A stretch of DNA of 64,000 bases from the NCBI GenBank assembly GCA_958299035.1, contig CATQJL010000112.1, forward strand, positions 9,400,880 through 9,464,879, in the 5' to 3' direction. The notes under the pieces were generated by a model. That model was given only the letters and a program-made list of their open reading frames with translations. It searched no databases and was not told where the DNA came from. Both the position numbers and the translations under genes were made by a program. Each line of letters begins with the position of its first letter. The first letter of the stretch is position 1. Positions 1-11,411 of this stretch are shown here, piece after piece. The stretch is from Cylicocyclus nassatus. Its lineage: Eukaryota > Nematoda > Chromadorea > Rhabditida > Strongylidae.

Positions 1-75
1 CATTCGGCAGATGTAGAAATGGATAATGGTGAGCCTGAAAGCAAACGTGCCAAGACCGAAGAACCAAGCGAGTAA
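1..75 (+). CDS. 3' end of an unidentified protein-coding gene
   Basis: The window opens inside a reading frame that runs 24 codons to a TAA at 73-75. The visible tail is acidic and lysine-rich and ends ESKRAKTEEPSE, a low-complexity C-terminus of the kind common on nuclear or RNA-binding proteins; KRAK could act as a nuclear localisation motif. No domain is visible, so no function can be named. The assignment as coding rests on the open frame, its composition, the frame starting at base 1, and a polyadenylation signal downstream. Upstream exons lie outside the window. A chance open frame of this length is possible. Confidence 0.55.
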   Translation, partial: HSADVEMDNGEPESKRAKTEEPSE

Positions 76-627
76 AGCATTATCTCGTTCTTTTGTCCGA
101 TTATGTATTTTTAGATCTCATAAGCCAAATTAGGCAAATGTAAGGTGCAAATTCGTTCCTTCTTTTCTTTTCGCCATTTATGTGACGGTCAATTAAGCAG
201 TTATAGTGCGAAACTGCCATCGCGGCCCGTTTGTTTCGTTTTCTTTGTTCTCGCTAATATCTTTTGTGTTCGCTACATTCTTTGTACTCTTCACTTTCGA
301 TTTTGGCAAAAGTCCTTGACGACTGACCATTTCCTTTGATGTTGATTGACATTGCATTTGAGAGTAAATGTGGAATCTATCAAAAGCATAGAAAAGCGCA
401 AGAGTAGGCAGTAAAACTGTCAGAGGAAAGAATTGCTTGAGTGATCGCCGTCTCTACAGACTACTGGTCCTTTTGCACATGCTATTGCATGCTACTTGAG
501 GAAGAGTAGTCTGCAGAGGCGGCGTTAAACGCGAATTTGTCCCTTTACCTCAGAAAGAAAACGAGTGCATGTCCTGTGCCTTCATGTTTTTCTGGATCTT
601 TGAAAGAAAAGAAAGTACCGCAATAAA
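76..627 (+). other. Putative 3' UTR with AATAAA signal
   Basis: No other coding signal is seen after the stop at 75. The first AATAAA on this strand is at 622-627, which would give a 3' UTR of about 550 nt containing the foldback at 447-523. Earlier cleavage at a variant signal cannot be excluded. Confidence 0.4.
447..523. repeat. Small foldback element, family with 8449-8573
   Basis: An imperfect inverted repeat pairs 447-465 (GCCGTCTCTACAGACTACT) with 505-523 (AGTAGTCTGCAGAGGCGGC). The loop begins with TGGTCCTTTT. The copy at 8449-8573 shares ACTGGTCCTTTT, a GTTGCATG-like centre and GAGGCGGC, so this is a dispersed MITE-like family. It lies in the probable 3' UTR of the preceding gene. Confidence 0.6.
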
Positions 628-3600
628 ATCTCATCAAAGAATTAAGGTCAAATACACCTTTGTTTGCGGAACAACCTCTCCCCCCCTCCTCCTCGCTCCC
701 CCACCCTCGTAAATTTCAAAGAATTCGCCAAGTAAGCAACTATGACGTTGATGTTTCCTTAACACAACAAACGGATAGTGTTAAAGCGAGGTCACCCCGA
801 CGATGAAATGATCGCGATCGCCGGCGTGGATCATTGCATAAAGGATCAGAGTTCACCAAACATGGAATAGGAACACAACACATGCCTATGCATCATGTAG
901 ACACAAAACAAATCACAAGTACCCCCCCCCCCCTCCGCCCGCCAGACGAAGACGTAAATAAATTGCAAAAAGTTTAGTTTAATAAAAAAAAGTCTAGCCT
1001 ATCAGTTTCTTTTGCAGTAAAATAAGGGCGTTACCGTTCCCCTCAGTCACGGAAAAGGTCAGCTGTATTTGGACGCAAACAACTTGCGCTTTGCTAGAAA
1101 TAGCTTTATGATTTTTGATGAACATAGCAACGGGTACAGGCCCGTCGAACCAGTTCTTTGAGACAATGTTTTTATCATCGATCTTTCTGGAAACTAACAC
1201 TGCCTGTTACTGGTCTATGATTTATGGTTATTAACAAGGAACTTACGTTGAAACTTTGATGAATCGAGAAGAGAAAATCTCAGTGAAATAGAACGTGCAA
1301 CCATAGTTTCAAAAAATTCTGAACAACGAATAAAAGCACAATGTACAATCGTCCCATTCTAGTTGTAACTTTGTGTATTTGCACCACTTTTCAAATTTTG
1401 CAGTGGATCACGCCTGCGGCATTGAGGCAGTGTTATGATTGCAGAAACATCATAAAACAAAGGAATAGTACAAAATGGCATGGAGTAAAAACCATGCTTC
1501 CTATCTCGAGACCTTAGCTTGCAGATGCAAATTATGTAGTGCAATTGCACAAAGCATCCGCTGAAATAAGGACGACTCTGCCTTGGTGGTCATATCTAGC
1601 TGCATTCAATCAATAAAGATCGAATGTTCAATATCATGAAAATGAACGAATGATAAAATCAGCAAAAATAAACAGTGATTTTTGTATGGTTTTTCAATTT
1701 TATACTTTGTATAAATTACCTTAGGAAGAATCATGCGAAAAGGTAAACTTTTCGAGGCGAAGTCCAGAGTCCAAGGAAACGTAAGCGCTCATTCGAGTAA
1801 CAAAAAGGAGATAAAGTGGAGGAGATTTGGACTTGTAACGGTTAAATCCAAAAAGTTGAACCTTTCAGAGAATCGAGGAAACCAATTTCTGTTGAGGGTT
1901 CAGGTAATTCTTATGGAGTTTTTTTTTTTCGTTTGGCAATTAGCTTAGTTTTGATTCTAAAAGTGACTTCTAGTGTCCGCTCATAAGTGCAAAATTTTCT
2001 TCTGTTCCGTGCGTTAAATTTTATCGCAACATCAAACTAGTATGGCGAGAAAACGCTTTTTCTTTTCTTGCATGAGCAATTATGTACTGGATTGTTACAA
2101 CGATAAGTCAATAACATATTTGCTGATTCATGGAACTTGATATTGCTAATGATTTTTTCTGCTAAGTAGACAAATTTTGTCGTGGATCTATAATTTCTGT
2201 CATAAAAGAACACTTCAAAGATTCCGAATTTTTCCAGACCTTGTCAAACTTAATAAATTATTGTAAAAAAAGAATAAAGTCCATGAAGAAGGGAAGATTA
2301 ATTTTCCGCATTTCAAACTTGGACCTCAAAACAAGTTTCCCGAATATATTGCACTTTTCATCAAGATTGTATTATCTCACAGCTCTCAATTTTCATTTGT
2401 TATGGAATAGACTTTGAAAAAGAAAGAAAAATGTTGAGCAAAATTTAAAAAAGAAAGCAGCAAACTAGTTTTGAATTGTTTCAGCCAAAAGAAAACAACT
2501 TTTTTCGAAATCAAGTTGGATATGACCAGGGCTCGGCAGGAAATGGCTTTCCGAATATGCGCAAAAATAAAATCCTCTCTGACTTTCGCAAAATTCTACG
2601 AAGCCTCATGTGACCCGAAATCGGAAATGTAACTAGAAAAAATCTAATAGTTGTGTTTTATTCAAAAGTAGAAACAATACTCCTTTGCTTTTTGTCTCGA
2701 AACTATAATCAGCTTGCTTATCAGCCACCTTGCCGAGCCCTGGCTTGGCCCCTTATCATAAAAAATTATGTTGAAAAATTTGATCCCCCTGTCTTCTTCC
2801 CTCACCCCGCGCTTATCTGAAGCTACTGTACAGCACTTTCGAGCAACATAACTATTTCCGTACCCGAGTAATGTTTGGTCAGCTCAGTACAATACGACCG
2901 AATGATCAATTGCTTTTTGCACACGTTGCTGTTGGTTTCCTCTTTGATGTTACGCAGTCGTGAGCACGAAAGGATTATACGTTGATGTGAATTCCAAGGC
3001 AACCACACAGTATACAATAGAATACACGCAAAATCGCAGAGGAATGGCAAAGTATCAGCGAGACGCAATCGACCGTGATACTCTTCTGTCTGGAGTTCAA
3101 AGAGTAACTTTTGTTGCTATTTCGGGGATTGAACGCATGAAAATAGAATATTTGTTCCATGAATTGTCACAAAGTATCAAAGCAAAAGGAAGGTCGATAG
3201 CAAAATGTTTTTCGCACCCCGTTCATTTCCACTCTGAAGCAATAGAAAAAAGTACAAGTTTTCCCAAAACTTCTTTATGGAAAATTTTGGCTAAGGAAAG
3301 TCCAAAGTACTACGCACGGAGAAGTGACCGCTAAGGCGATTTCGGAAACCGCAAAAAAGTGTGTTCTGAATTAGTGAACGAAGGGTAAAAAATAATTGTC
3401 TACTGTCTTGAATAGGCATTCGGATGTGGATCGTCAATCTGTCTGGTCAGTAGTGCAGGTCCCAAGAAATTTTTTAGGGGGAAGGAAGTGGGACAACGTT
3501 TTCTTTCTGGATGAGGAGATTTGTATAACTCAACTTTAAAGAACTCTTATGATTATCTCAGTTGCTTGCGAATAGAAACAATTCACCCAAATTTTTATGG

Positions 3601-5533
3601 CTCATACACCATAAATTACGATCATCTCTCTCCCCCCCCCTCCCACCTATCTGCCACTCACTACATACATTGTGTGAGAAGAGATTGAGACTTGAACAAT
3701 TTGCTGTATGGGAAACATTGAAAAAAGGATCCTCTTCATCCTAATAGAAAAAGACATTCAAACATGAATTTTCAATTTTTATAGAGAACTTGAAAAGATA
3801 GAAGACCAACAGTGAGATCAAGCAAGCGATCACTGTAAGGCTCAATAGTCCATAGCTCTTGTCCCGCCTATAATCCGGTTATGTTCGGATCTCTTTCACC
3901 CCTATCAGACAGCCTCACTGCTCGTCAAAATCACTTACATTTAATAATTTTTCTAGGCTTTTTTAGAATATATGATTGAATGATAGACTTTGTAACGTGC
4001 TTCTAATCATTCAAATGTTTTGTGATGTGGCAAATTCATTTCAGATAAGCTCGAACTATATTTTTTGATAGTTTTGTTAAGTAATATGCCTTGATCTACC
4101 AGACATTAGGAAATAGAAAGGTCTGAGACTTTATGCTCTTCTTGAAAATGCAAAAATAAACAAAAAACGGACTAGCCAAGGCCTGCTCCTGCCCGCAAAT
4201 AAGTAATTTCAACTCTTTTGTCACTAATTGCTTTCAGTACTAGAGTAGAAGGGTATATACGGCCAAGAAATTACTTCCCCGTTCTGGTCAGTTTTTATCT
4301 ATTGATTTATTTATTTACTGAGGTGCACTGAAAATGGAAGAGATAGTTAGTCAGACACATACCAAGTGGTCACACTGCAGAAACAAAAGATAACGGGGAA
4401 GAGTATTTAAGATTCAAAAAACTTTTGACCCAAAAAATTGTGCAAGGCAGGAAATATTTCATAAACGTCATTTTCCTTTCGTTCTTCAGTTTTTCTGGCC
4501 CCTAGATTTTGTTGTTTCCTCCAAGCATTGTTTTGCAGTACTTTTGGAATGTCAATCAAATTATTGCATTATTAGTCTATTAGGAATTTTCTGAAGCAAA
4601 TAACTCACCTGCAACATTCTTGGACAAAACCAAACAATCGAACTAAAAGATAACCTTGCCACTTATGTTCAGCCGAACGTTTTGCCGTTTTCATATGGCA
4701 AAGTTGTTTTGATTCAACATGAGTTGATGTCTCAACATTCGACCATAGTCTCGTCCTTCAGAGAAAGATTAATGCATTTGTTTTTGGGTAACCTGTCGTC
4801 TCCAGGTAAACTCAAAACTTTGCCATTACGACAGGTTTTCTCTACACAGAGCCATATAAGACAATTAGGATACCACAATGTCAATCATAAAATATTTCTC
4901 TACTTCAGAAACAATCTTTTAACTTGTGCGCGCAACTAACATTCTATTGTTCTACCTTTTATGTTCGAATCAATTACTTTATTTAGTTGTTATTGGTTTT
5001 TATGGTTGTAAGGGACTAAGAAATATGTTCATATGTTCTCACTGGACTATTGTCGGGAAACATTGTTTCCTATATGTCGGACATTTCAAAGAACAATAGT
5101 GACACTTCGAGAGAAAACTCGTTTCTCGGGCCTGGCATGGATGTTTTTTGCTAATAATTCAGCAAAAATGTGGTCATAACCTTGGAGAACATCTAATATT
5201 TCTTCGCACAAAGGCAAAAATATTGTGATGCATATAGAATTTTTCTGTTGGGTACGGGGAATTTTGAAAATTTTTCTGTGCTTTCTAAAAACTTCATATA
5301 TGCGCCTGGTCAAGACTGCTGTTTCTTATTTTATAGTCTACAAAAACTCGATTTTTGTAGTTTTCCAGTCCTAAAACTCCAGATAAACAATAAACATAAA
5401 CATTACAATCGATGTGTCGATGACTCAAACAAATTCAAGCGTCAAGGTTACTCCCCTCGGTTCTCGGCTAAGATAGGCGGGACTCGCAAGGGAGCGGAGA
5501 CGCAGACATCGGACTGTTTCATCGGTTCTTCTG
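628..5533. other. Intergenic, no gene recognised
   Basis: AT-rich sequence with only short open frames. It contains C-runs at 922-933 (12 C) and 3632-3640 (9 C). The longest open frame (2960-3334, 124 codons) shows no recognisable domain and no splice context. No convincing repeat was found. Confidence 0.5.
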
Positions 5534-5541
5534 TATAAATA
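5534..5541 (+). promoter_or_regulatory. TATA box of the secreted Cys-rich gene
   Basis: TATAAATA lies 67 nt upstream of the ATG at 5608, a reasonable spacing for a core promoter with a short 5' UTR. Confidence 0.55.
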
Positions 5542-5607
5542 CTCGACTCTGTCAGCTCGAAAGAAAGTGTCGACGACTGCCCAGATTGGTTTTCGTTTCC
5601 GTTTAGA

Positions 5608-7024
5608 ATGATGTTCGTCGCTGTCGTCTTATTGGCCTCGCTAGCCACCATTACTCAAGCGCAGATGATTCGGCAATGTTCTTGTGCTGAAGTTGAACCA
5701 TGTAAAAATCAAGCCACTGGAAGCATTATGCAATGTGCTGATCAGTGCCAGGTAAATTTTCTAAGCTTTTTTTCATCTATCTCTAATTTTTTCCCATTTT
5801 CAGAACCACATCTCAGCTCTAGGAGCTTCATATCCAGCACTGAGAAGATGTCTACAAGATAAGGAAGGTCTCATTAACAATGTAATTCAGTGCCAAACAC
5901 AACAATTGGAAGGATCGTAAGTTTATCTGATGAATAATATAATATTCGCAACCTATGGAGTAGTTATGCGTCCACATATAGTCTATTGCTGGAGAAGGGC
6001 GTTGTCTATGTAAGTTGAGCAAACGCGAACGCGGCGCGAGAACAGCTGTCAACGCTGTGATTCGTCCGCGTTCAAGAGGCTTTGCTTACATGTGAGAACC
6101 ATCTTTTTCTAGCAGTGGAATATAAAATTACTCAAATAACAGTAAAAAGATGTTTACTCTGTGTTTTTGGATGGGGGGGGGGGGGAGAGGGAAGATCTTT
6201 CTAAAAAGTCGTGATATCATTTTGCGCTATAGTCTGTATTCAAGGAAATGGACTGCAAATTTGAAAGCTACAAATCTCGAAACTCAAAATTCAGTTCTAA
6301 GTGATTGGAGGGGCTCAAAAAGTAGTCGAAAAATCAGTGCGTACCATAAATTCTCCAGAAACCTGGCTGGTTGAAATGGAAATCATAACTAGTTGATTGT
6401 CAGATAAAGCAGATGACAAAAAATCCCGAAAGCCCCTAATAAAGCCTCCTTCAGCCCTAATAGCTTTTTTCTACAGATGCCACAGAGGTGGAGGTGGTCA
6501 GGTGCCAAAACGATACCCAGAAACTTTGAAATTGGCATTCTATGCTGAGATCAACTCTATGCTAGCAAAATCAGGTTCGTCGCTTTTTACAAGATTTTCC
6601 AAGTGAAAAAATGCAAAAATATATTCTAGGAATCCAAGCAGAAGCTCGTGGATTCATGGCAGCGGGTAAGAAATTCGCCTCATGCATCATGAAATGTGTC
6701 GAGCGCGGATCTGGACAATGCATAAAGAAACTCAAGTAAGTTTTGCAGATAAGCCTAAGGGACCAGAATTTCTATGAAAACTATTATAGCTGTGGCTTGG
6801 CTCTTCCCCCCGATAATGTCATTGTCCAACAAGTAAAACAATGCGCAATTCGTAGCGGTTTCAATACACCCGGTATTCGCCAACTTTGCCACTGTGCTGC
6901 CGGCTCTGGCATTAAGTAAGCGAATTTTTACAATCAAATAATCAAAATGAAACTTCAATCTATTAAAATATTGCTCCATTTCAGAGGACTCGAACCCCTC
7001 TGCGAAAGAATCCAGATCTCATAA
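5608..7024 (+). CDS. Secreted 208-residue cysteine-rich protein, six exons
   Basis: Exons by splice signals and phase: 5608-5751, 5804-5916, 6477-6574, 6630-6735, 6790-6915, 6985-7024; they sum to 627 nt (208 codons plus TAA) with no internal stop. The ATG follows a TATA box and opens a signal peptide (MMFVAVVLLASLATITQA, cleavage expected near residue 18-19). The mature protein has 16 cysteines, at 24, 26, 32, 43, 47, 64, 78, 87, 137, 141, 149, 155, 172, 187, 189 and 202. A Cx3C followed about 16 residues later by another Cys occurs in both halves (43/47/64 and 137/141, then 155/172), suggesting an internal duplication separated by a GGGG linker at 90-93. No transmembrane segment or catalytic motif is seen. 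It resembles nematode secreted families such as those with CPG4-type cysteine domains, but that is only a resemblance. Donors are GTAA(A/G) except exon 3 (GTTCGT). Intron 2 (560 nt) carries a 13-G run. Confidence 0.85.
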
Positions 7025-7146
7025 ATCTCGAACGGATAAATTTTTTAATTGCTGAGAAGCAGTTTTTAAAAATTGCAACCCCAGCAAGCTATGTGTATCA
7101 TTTTATTGTAGGATACGTGTACATTGTACATATGTTCCATGTAAAG

Positions 7147-7152
7147 AATAAA
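7147..7152 (+). terminator. Polyadenylation signal AATAAA
   Basis: AATAAA sits 123 nt after the stop codon of the Cys-rich gene, within GTAAAGAATAAAGAATG. Confidence 0.65.
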
Positions 7153-8448
7153 GAATGAAGCTTTCTAATTTTGCTGTTGTGTTGATCAGAATGTACAAGA
7201 GCGATTTTATGAGAAAAGTGATAGGACGGCTCAGTTTTTTTTCATGCATCACGTAATTCTAGAACTGAAATATGAAAATTTCAGACGAATAAATGAACCC
7301 TGAAAAAAGCAAGGAATACCCAATTCCAGTGGTGTTTGGAAGAACTGTAAATAAACAAAAGTTTTTCCTCTCCTCGTAATGATCAGGGGCTTCAAGTTGC
7401 GGTAAAATCATGTTTGAAATAATCTGGTTATTACTTTTAGGAAAAAACAAACAGATTTGCGTTCTTTTGGTTTTCCAAGAAAAAGCAATGTCTAGAATAT
7501 TTTAGACTCAGCTACGTATAGACTAAAAATTTTTGCATGTGTGTCAATAAATATATGAGTCAAGGTTGGAGTTGTTCTGATGAAAATCCAAATCTAAACA
7601 ACTTAAGTTCCCTGAAACTCTCATAATTGTAGAATAATTTTTGCTGCAGAAGATTCGCTGAAACATTTGTCATGGCCTAATACGCAGACACGGTGACGGT
7701 GTGACCAGCAAGGAATGAAAAAACCTTTTACGACGGTCTTGCCTTTTGAAAAGAAAACTCTTTTCTTTTTTTCACTGCCAAGTTCTTTTGATCTGACTTA
7801 ATTTCCGCCAGAAAGAAATCGGAATTATTGGGGGCATAATTGAGAAAATGATGTTTTGCCAGAAAGTTGCTGTTCTCCAGACTTCCACTAAATTAATGGC
7901 TTCGCTCATCATCATCACACTTCTTTGCTGTATGGGCCAACAATGTCTAAAACCAGTCTTCATCACACAATTTCACTTAACCATCCACTAAAAATAGTAT
8001 TTCGTGTTCTATGATAGCTTTCCAAGATTGTAGTAGACTGAAAGCCACATAATGATTAGTGTAAAAAGTGTAAACATTTTTCAGAAATGAGGGAAAAGAG
8101 TTGGTGAGACGAGGAAAGGGAAGAGGAGGGAGAAGTGCTGAAACAGAGTTGTATTGTCTTCCTATTGTCGCGAGAAGGGTTAGGAACTTCTGGCACCACC
8201 GAGTTCAGCAGCTACATGAGAACTTTACTCAAGCATTCTATTAGCATTCATCGTTGCAGCCAGTAATTAGATTGGGATAATGAACTTCCATTTCTTTCAA
8301 GCCCCCAGAATGAGGGCGCAAGCTCTGCAGCAAAATGATTCTTTGGAGAGTTTGTTGATTGTCAGGCCACTTTCTCCCTGACAACCCTCCACCCTGCCGC
8401 TGTATGCTAGTCCTACAACGGCTATGCGTCCAGATCCTGGGCCGGGTA
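7153..8448. other. Intergenic, nothing recognised
   Basis: AT-rich sequence with short open frames only; no repeat pair or RNA gene recognised. Confidence 0.45.
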
Positions 8449-8573
8449 GGGGAACAAACTCCGCCAGTTTTGAGCCCCCTCCGATGGCAACTGGTCCTTT
8501 TTTAGTGTTGTTGCATGTCGTTCAGGACCAGTAGTCCACGGAGGCGGCCAGAACTGGCGGAATTCCTTCCCCA
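8449..8573. repeat. Foldback element, second copy of the 447-523 family
   Basis: Arms 8449-8497 and 8525-8573 are imperfect inverse complements: GGGGAACAAACTCCGCCAG on the left matches CTGGCGGAATTCCTTCCCC on the right. The loop region holds the ACTGGTCC and TTGCATG blocks shared with the copy near position 480. Confidence 0.65.
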
Positions 8574-8669
8574 CCAAAAAGAAGATTTAAACCCAGCAGT
8601 ATTTCCATGAGCAGCCTGATTCAAGGATTAAAAGGATATTACGGTGATGCTAAGATCGCTTCACGGGTG

Positions 8670-9400
8670 TTGAGCTATACTACGCTGCTGCAGTTGAGCA
8701 ACAACATTTGCCGAGGTTGGTGCTGAGCATCACTATGTACTGCAGCTAACGTCATTATCCATTGTAGATGGTGTTAAGGAACACCACGCTGCTGCAGATG
8801 AGTGTCAGTATTTGTCGCGGATGGTGTTAAGCAACACCACGCTGCTGCAGCTGAGCACCAAGCCATGGGTGATATTGAGCTACACTGCTGCTGCAGTTGA
8901 ACACAACATTTGCTATGGATGTTGTATGGCAACACTAGACTGCTGCAGCCGAGCACAAACATTTGCTGTGGATGGTGTTGAGCACCACTAGTATCTGCTG
9001 CAGCTAACGTCGTCATTATCTATTGTGAATGGTGTTGAAAAACACCAAGTTGTTGCAGTTCACACCAATATTTGCCGTGGATGGTGTTGAGCACCACTAG
9101 TATCTACTGCAGCTAACGTCGTCATTATCTATTGTGAATGGTGTCGAGAAACACCAAGCTGCTGCAGTTCACACCGACATTTGCCGTAGATGGTGTTGGC
9201 ATCACTATCTACTGCAGCTAACGTCATTATCTATTGTGGGTAGTGTTGAGCAACACCACGCTGCTGCAGCGGAGCACCAAGCCATGGGTGGTATTGGGCT
9301 ACACGGCTGCTGCAGTTGAACACTAACATCTGCCGTGGATGGTGAGCATCACTATCTCTTGCAGCTAACGTCATTATCTATAGTGAATGGTGTTGAGAGT
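8670..9400. repeat. CTGCTGCAG-rich minisatellite
   Basis: Imperfect tandem units built from blocks such as GATGGTGTTGAGCAACACCA, CTGCTGCAGTTGA, ATTTGCCGTGGATG and AACGTCATTATCTATTGTG recur about eight times with variable order and spacing (roughly 60-120 bp higher-order units). Weak open frames on both strands are explained by the repetition. The outer boundaries are approximate. Confidence 0.75.
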
Positions 9401-9947
9401 TCGAGTTCGTGTTCGTTCGTGCTTCCGTGCTCAGGATTCGTGCTTCTGTGTCAAAGCATCAATGGCAATGCAGTGAATTGCGGTCGTATATCTGAGCAGA
9501 ATCTTGACACATGGACTACGAACTGGGGAGCCGTACAGAAATTGCTTTTGGAGACAAACCGAGCTGTAGCATAAGCACGGGGGCTAAGAAATACAGTGCG
9601 TCTCAGCTATAAGACACTTCAAAAAGCTATACAGCTTTCCCATTGAGTATAGGTGGACCAATGCTCCAGTATTGTGATCTTACGGTAAGAAAGATGGCTG
9701 CGATTCTTGGAAGACCTAGATCTATCCGCAGAAATCAAGAAAAACATTTTCTAAGTCTCGTCTGTTTTGAACTGGACATTCTTCGTAGATTCGCATAACA
9801 GCCATCGGTACAAAAGAACGCACAACATCAAGAAGAACGCTGCTTTCAGCAATAAAATAGCGTAAGTTTCCCTATAGCCTAACAGCATCTTGTGTGCCTA
9901 CTGATTATGTGCCAGTAGTCGTGCCAACTAAGTTCTTGGATGTACCT

Positions 9948-10093
9948 TATTAGACCCAACGTTTCGAAGGTCTTCTCCAGGGTCTTGCACCATGCAGCGA
10001 GTGACGTCCATCGATTTCCTATGTGCGGTCTCACTGCATGGTGGATACAAGAGCTCTTGAGAAGACGAAATGTTCAAAACGTTGGGTCTAATA
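9948..10093. repeat. 146-bp foldback element
   Basis: TATTAGACCCAACGTTT at the left is matched by AAACGTTGGGTCTAATA at the right. Inner blocks also pair: GGTCTTCTC with GAGAAGAC, and CACCATGCAG with CTGCATGGTG. This is a MITE-like hairpin with no coding capacity. Confidence 0.75.
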
Positions 10094-11222
10094 AAGTATT
10101 CTCCAGGAAACCTGGTTGGCAAAATAATATCGCTGACGCAGACAATTGGCATAAAATACGAAAAACCTAGCGCTGATCCTCTTACTGACACCCGAAGATG
10201 CACTACTACGTTTTTACATAGCAGTAGATTATGCTCACAGTCACGCACAAGCACCGCCTTGCTTTGTCAACCTAGTGTGAAGCTTATGTGACCGTCAGCT
10301 GCGGTCCTGGCCTAAGTTTAGAGAATTCTAAAAATACTCGCACAACGTTTTTATGCAGGACGCCAGCTTCAGGTCTTGAAGGAGTGAGATGGATTTTTGT
10401 AGACGCATGAACAACATCAAATCGCATGTTGTGTAAAAATTCGTTGGACATGTACAACAAATTTCATGAGTGATAAAAGCTCACGGTGTCTCGACGTTAT
10501 GATATGCATTTTCTTTTTTCTTAAAAATAGTTTAAAAAATATTGCAATTCATTATCAATAATCACAGTAATTCCAACAAAAACCCTCTTTTGTAAAAATT
10601 AAATATCTCAAAATGTGAAGGGTGTGTCATAGTTATGAAATACGTTGTATTCTCTAATCCCTTTATGTAGCTGTGTGAAGTGAATAGATCTGAGCAGGCT
10701 TGTGCTTTAGGATCTGCTGCCACTTTCGGTATTGCATCACCTTATCTTTGCTCAAGTGGTATGTCAAACAGCTATGGTAAAATGCAGTACAGTTTCCATC
10801 CTCAATTTTGTCAGACGTTCATAAAAAAATGGAATCTATTGGCAGAAAAATTATGTTGAACATTGCTACGATAGAAGACACAATAGCTCAAATATAAACT
10901 GTAAGGATCCATATATTCTGTAAAGAAATTGTTCTCCTACAGAGATTTTGCAAGATATCAGCCTGTAATGCAATTTTTTCATTTTTGACTTTTTGACACT
11001 GACAATAAGTTACATTCTTCTTACATAACTTCTTACACTAGGACGCTTCATATTTTTTTCTCATCTCCTACTAAGAACTCTTAAAAAATTAGAAACCCAA
11101 CACTTTCGCAGCTGTCTTGGGAACTACCGATGATGGGCCGTCATTCGAAACCGGTTGTGTGTGATAATCCAAATATACACTTTAACTTTTTGTTTTCCTT
11201 CAATCTCATTCTAATCTCCATT
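10094..11222. other. Intergenic, nothing recognised
   Basis: AT-rich sequence without coding or repeat signal that I can support. Confidence 0.4.
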
Positions 11223-11411
11223 GGCCGTATTCCTCAACGAACCCAAAGGATTCCGCTACCCAGTGGGTAAGCGAAAATAGTCTGGGTCGGATCGATGTCC
11301 ACAAAAAGCATTACTGGGTACGCGAACCCACCAGCTTTGTGTTTACCGATCTCGTGGGTTAAGCCTACCTAGTGGTTTCCGGAACCAGTGGGTTCGTTGA
11401 TGAATACGGCC
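11223..11411. mobile_element. 189-bp MITE with terminal inverted repeats
   Basis: Ends GGCCGTATTCCTCAACGAAC and GTTCGTTGATGAATACGGCC form inverted repeats differing at two positions. Inner CCCA/TGGG blocks (CTACCCAGTGGGTA, CGCGAACCCACC) extend the foldback. There is no open frame. Confidence 0.75.

Noticed and set aside
2960..3334. 124-codon open frame as a gene
   Set aside because: No domain, signal peptide, splice sites or promoter; composition like the surrounding AT-rich DNA.
11104..11165. Penelope-like 3' end (GATGATGGGCC...GAAACCGG)
   Set aside because: Similar in flavour to such termini, but no coding remnant or second copy was found.
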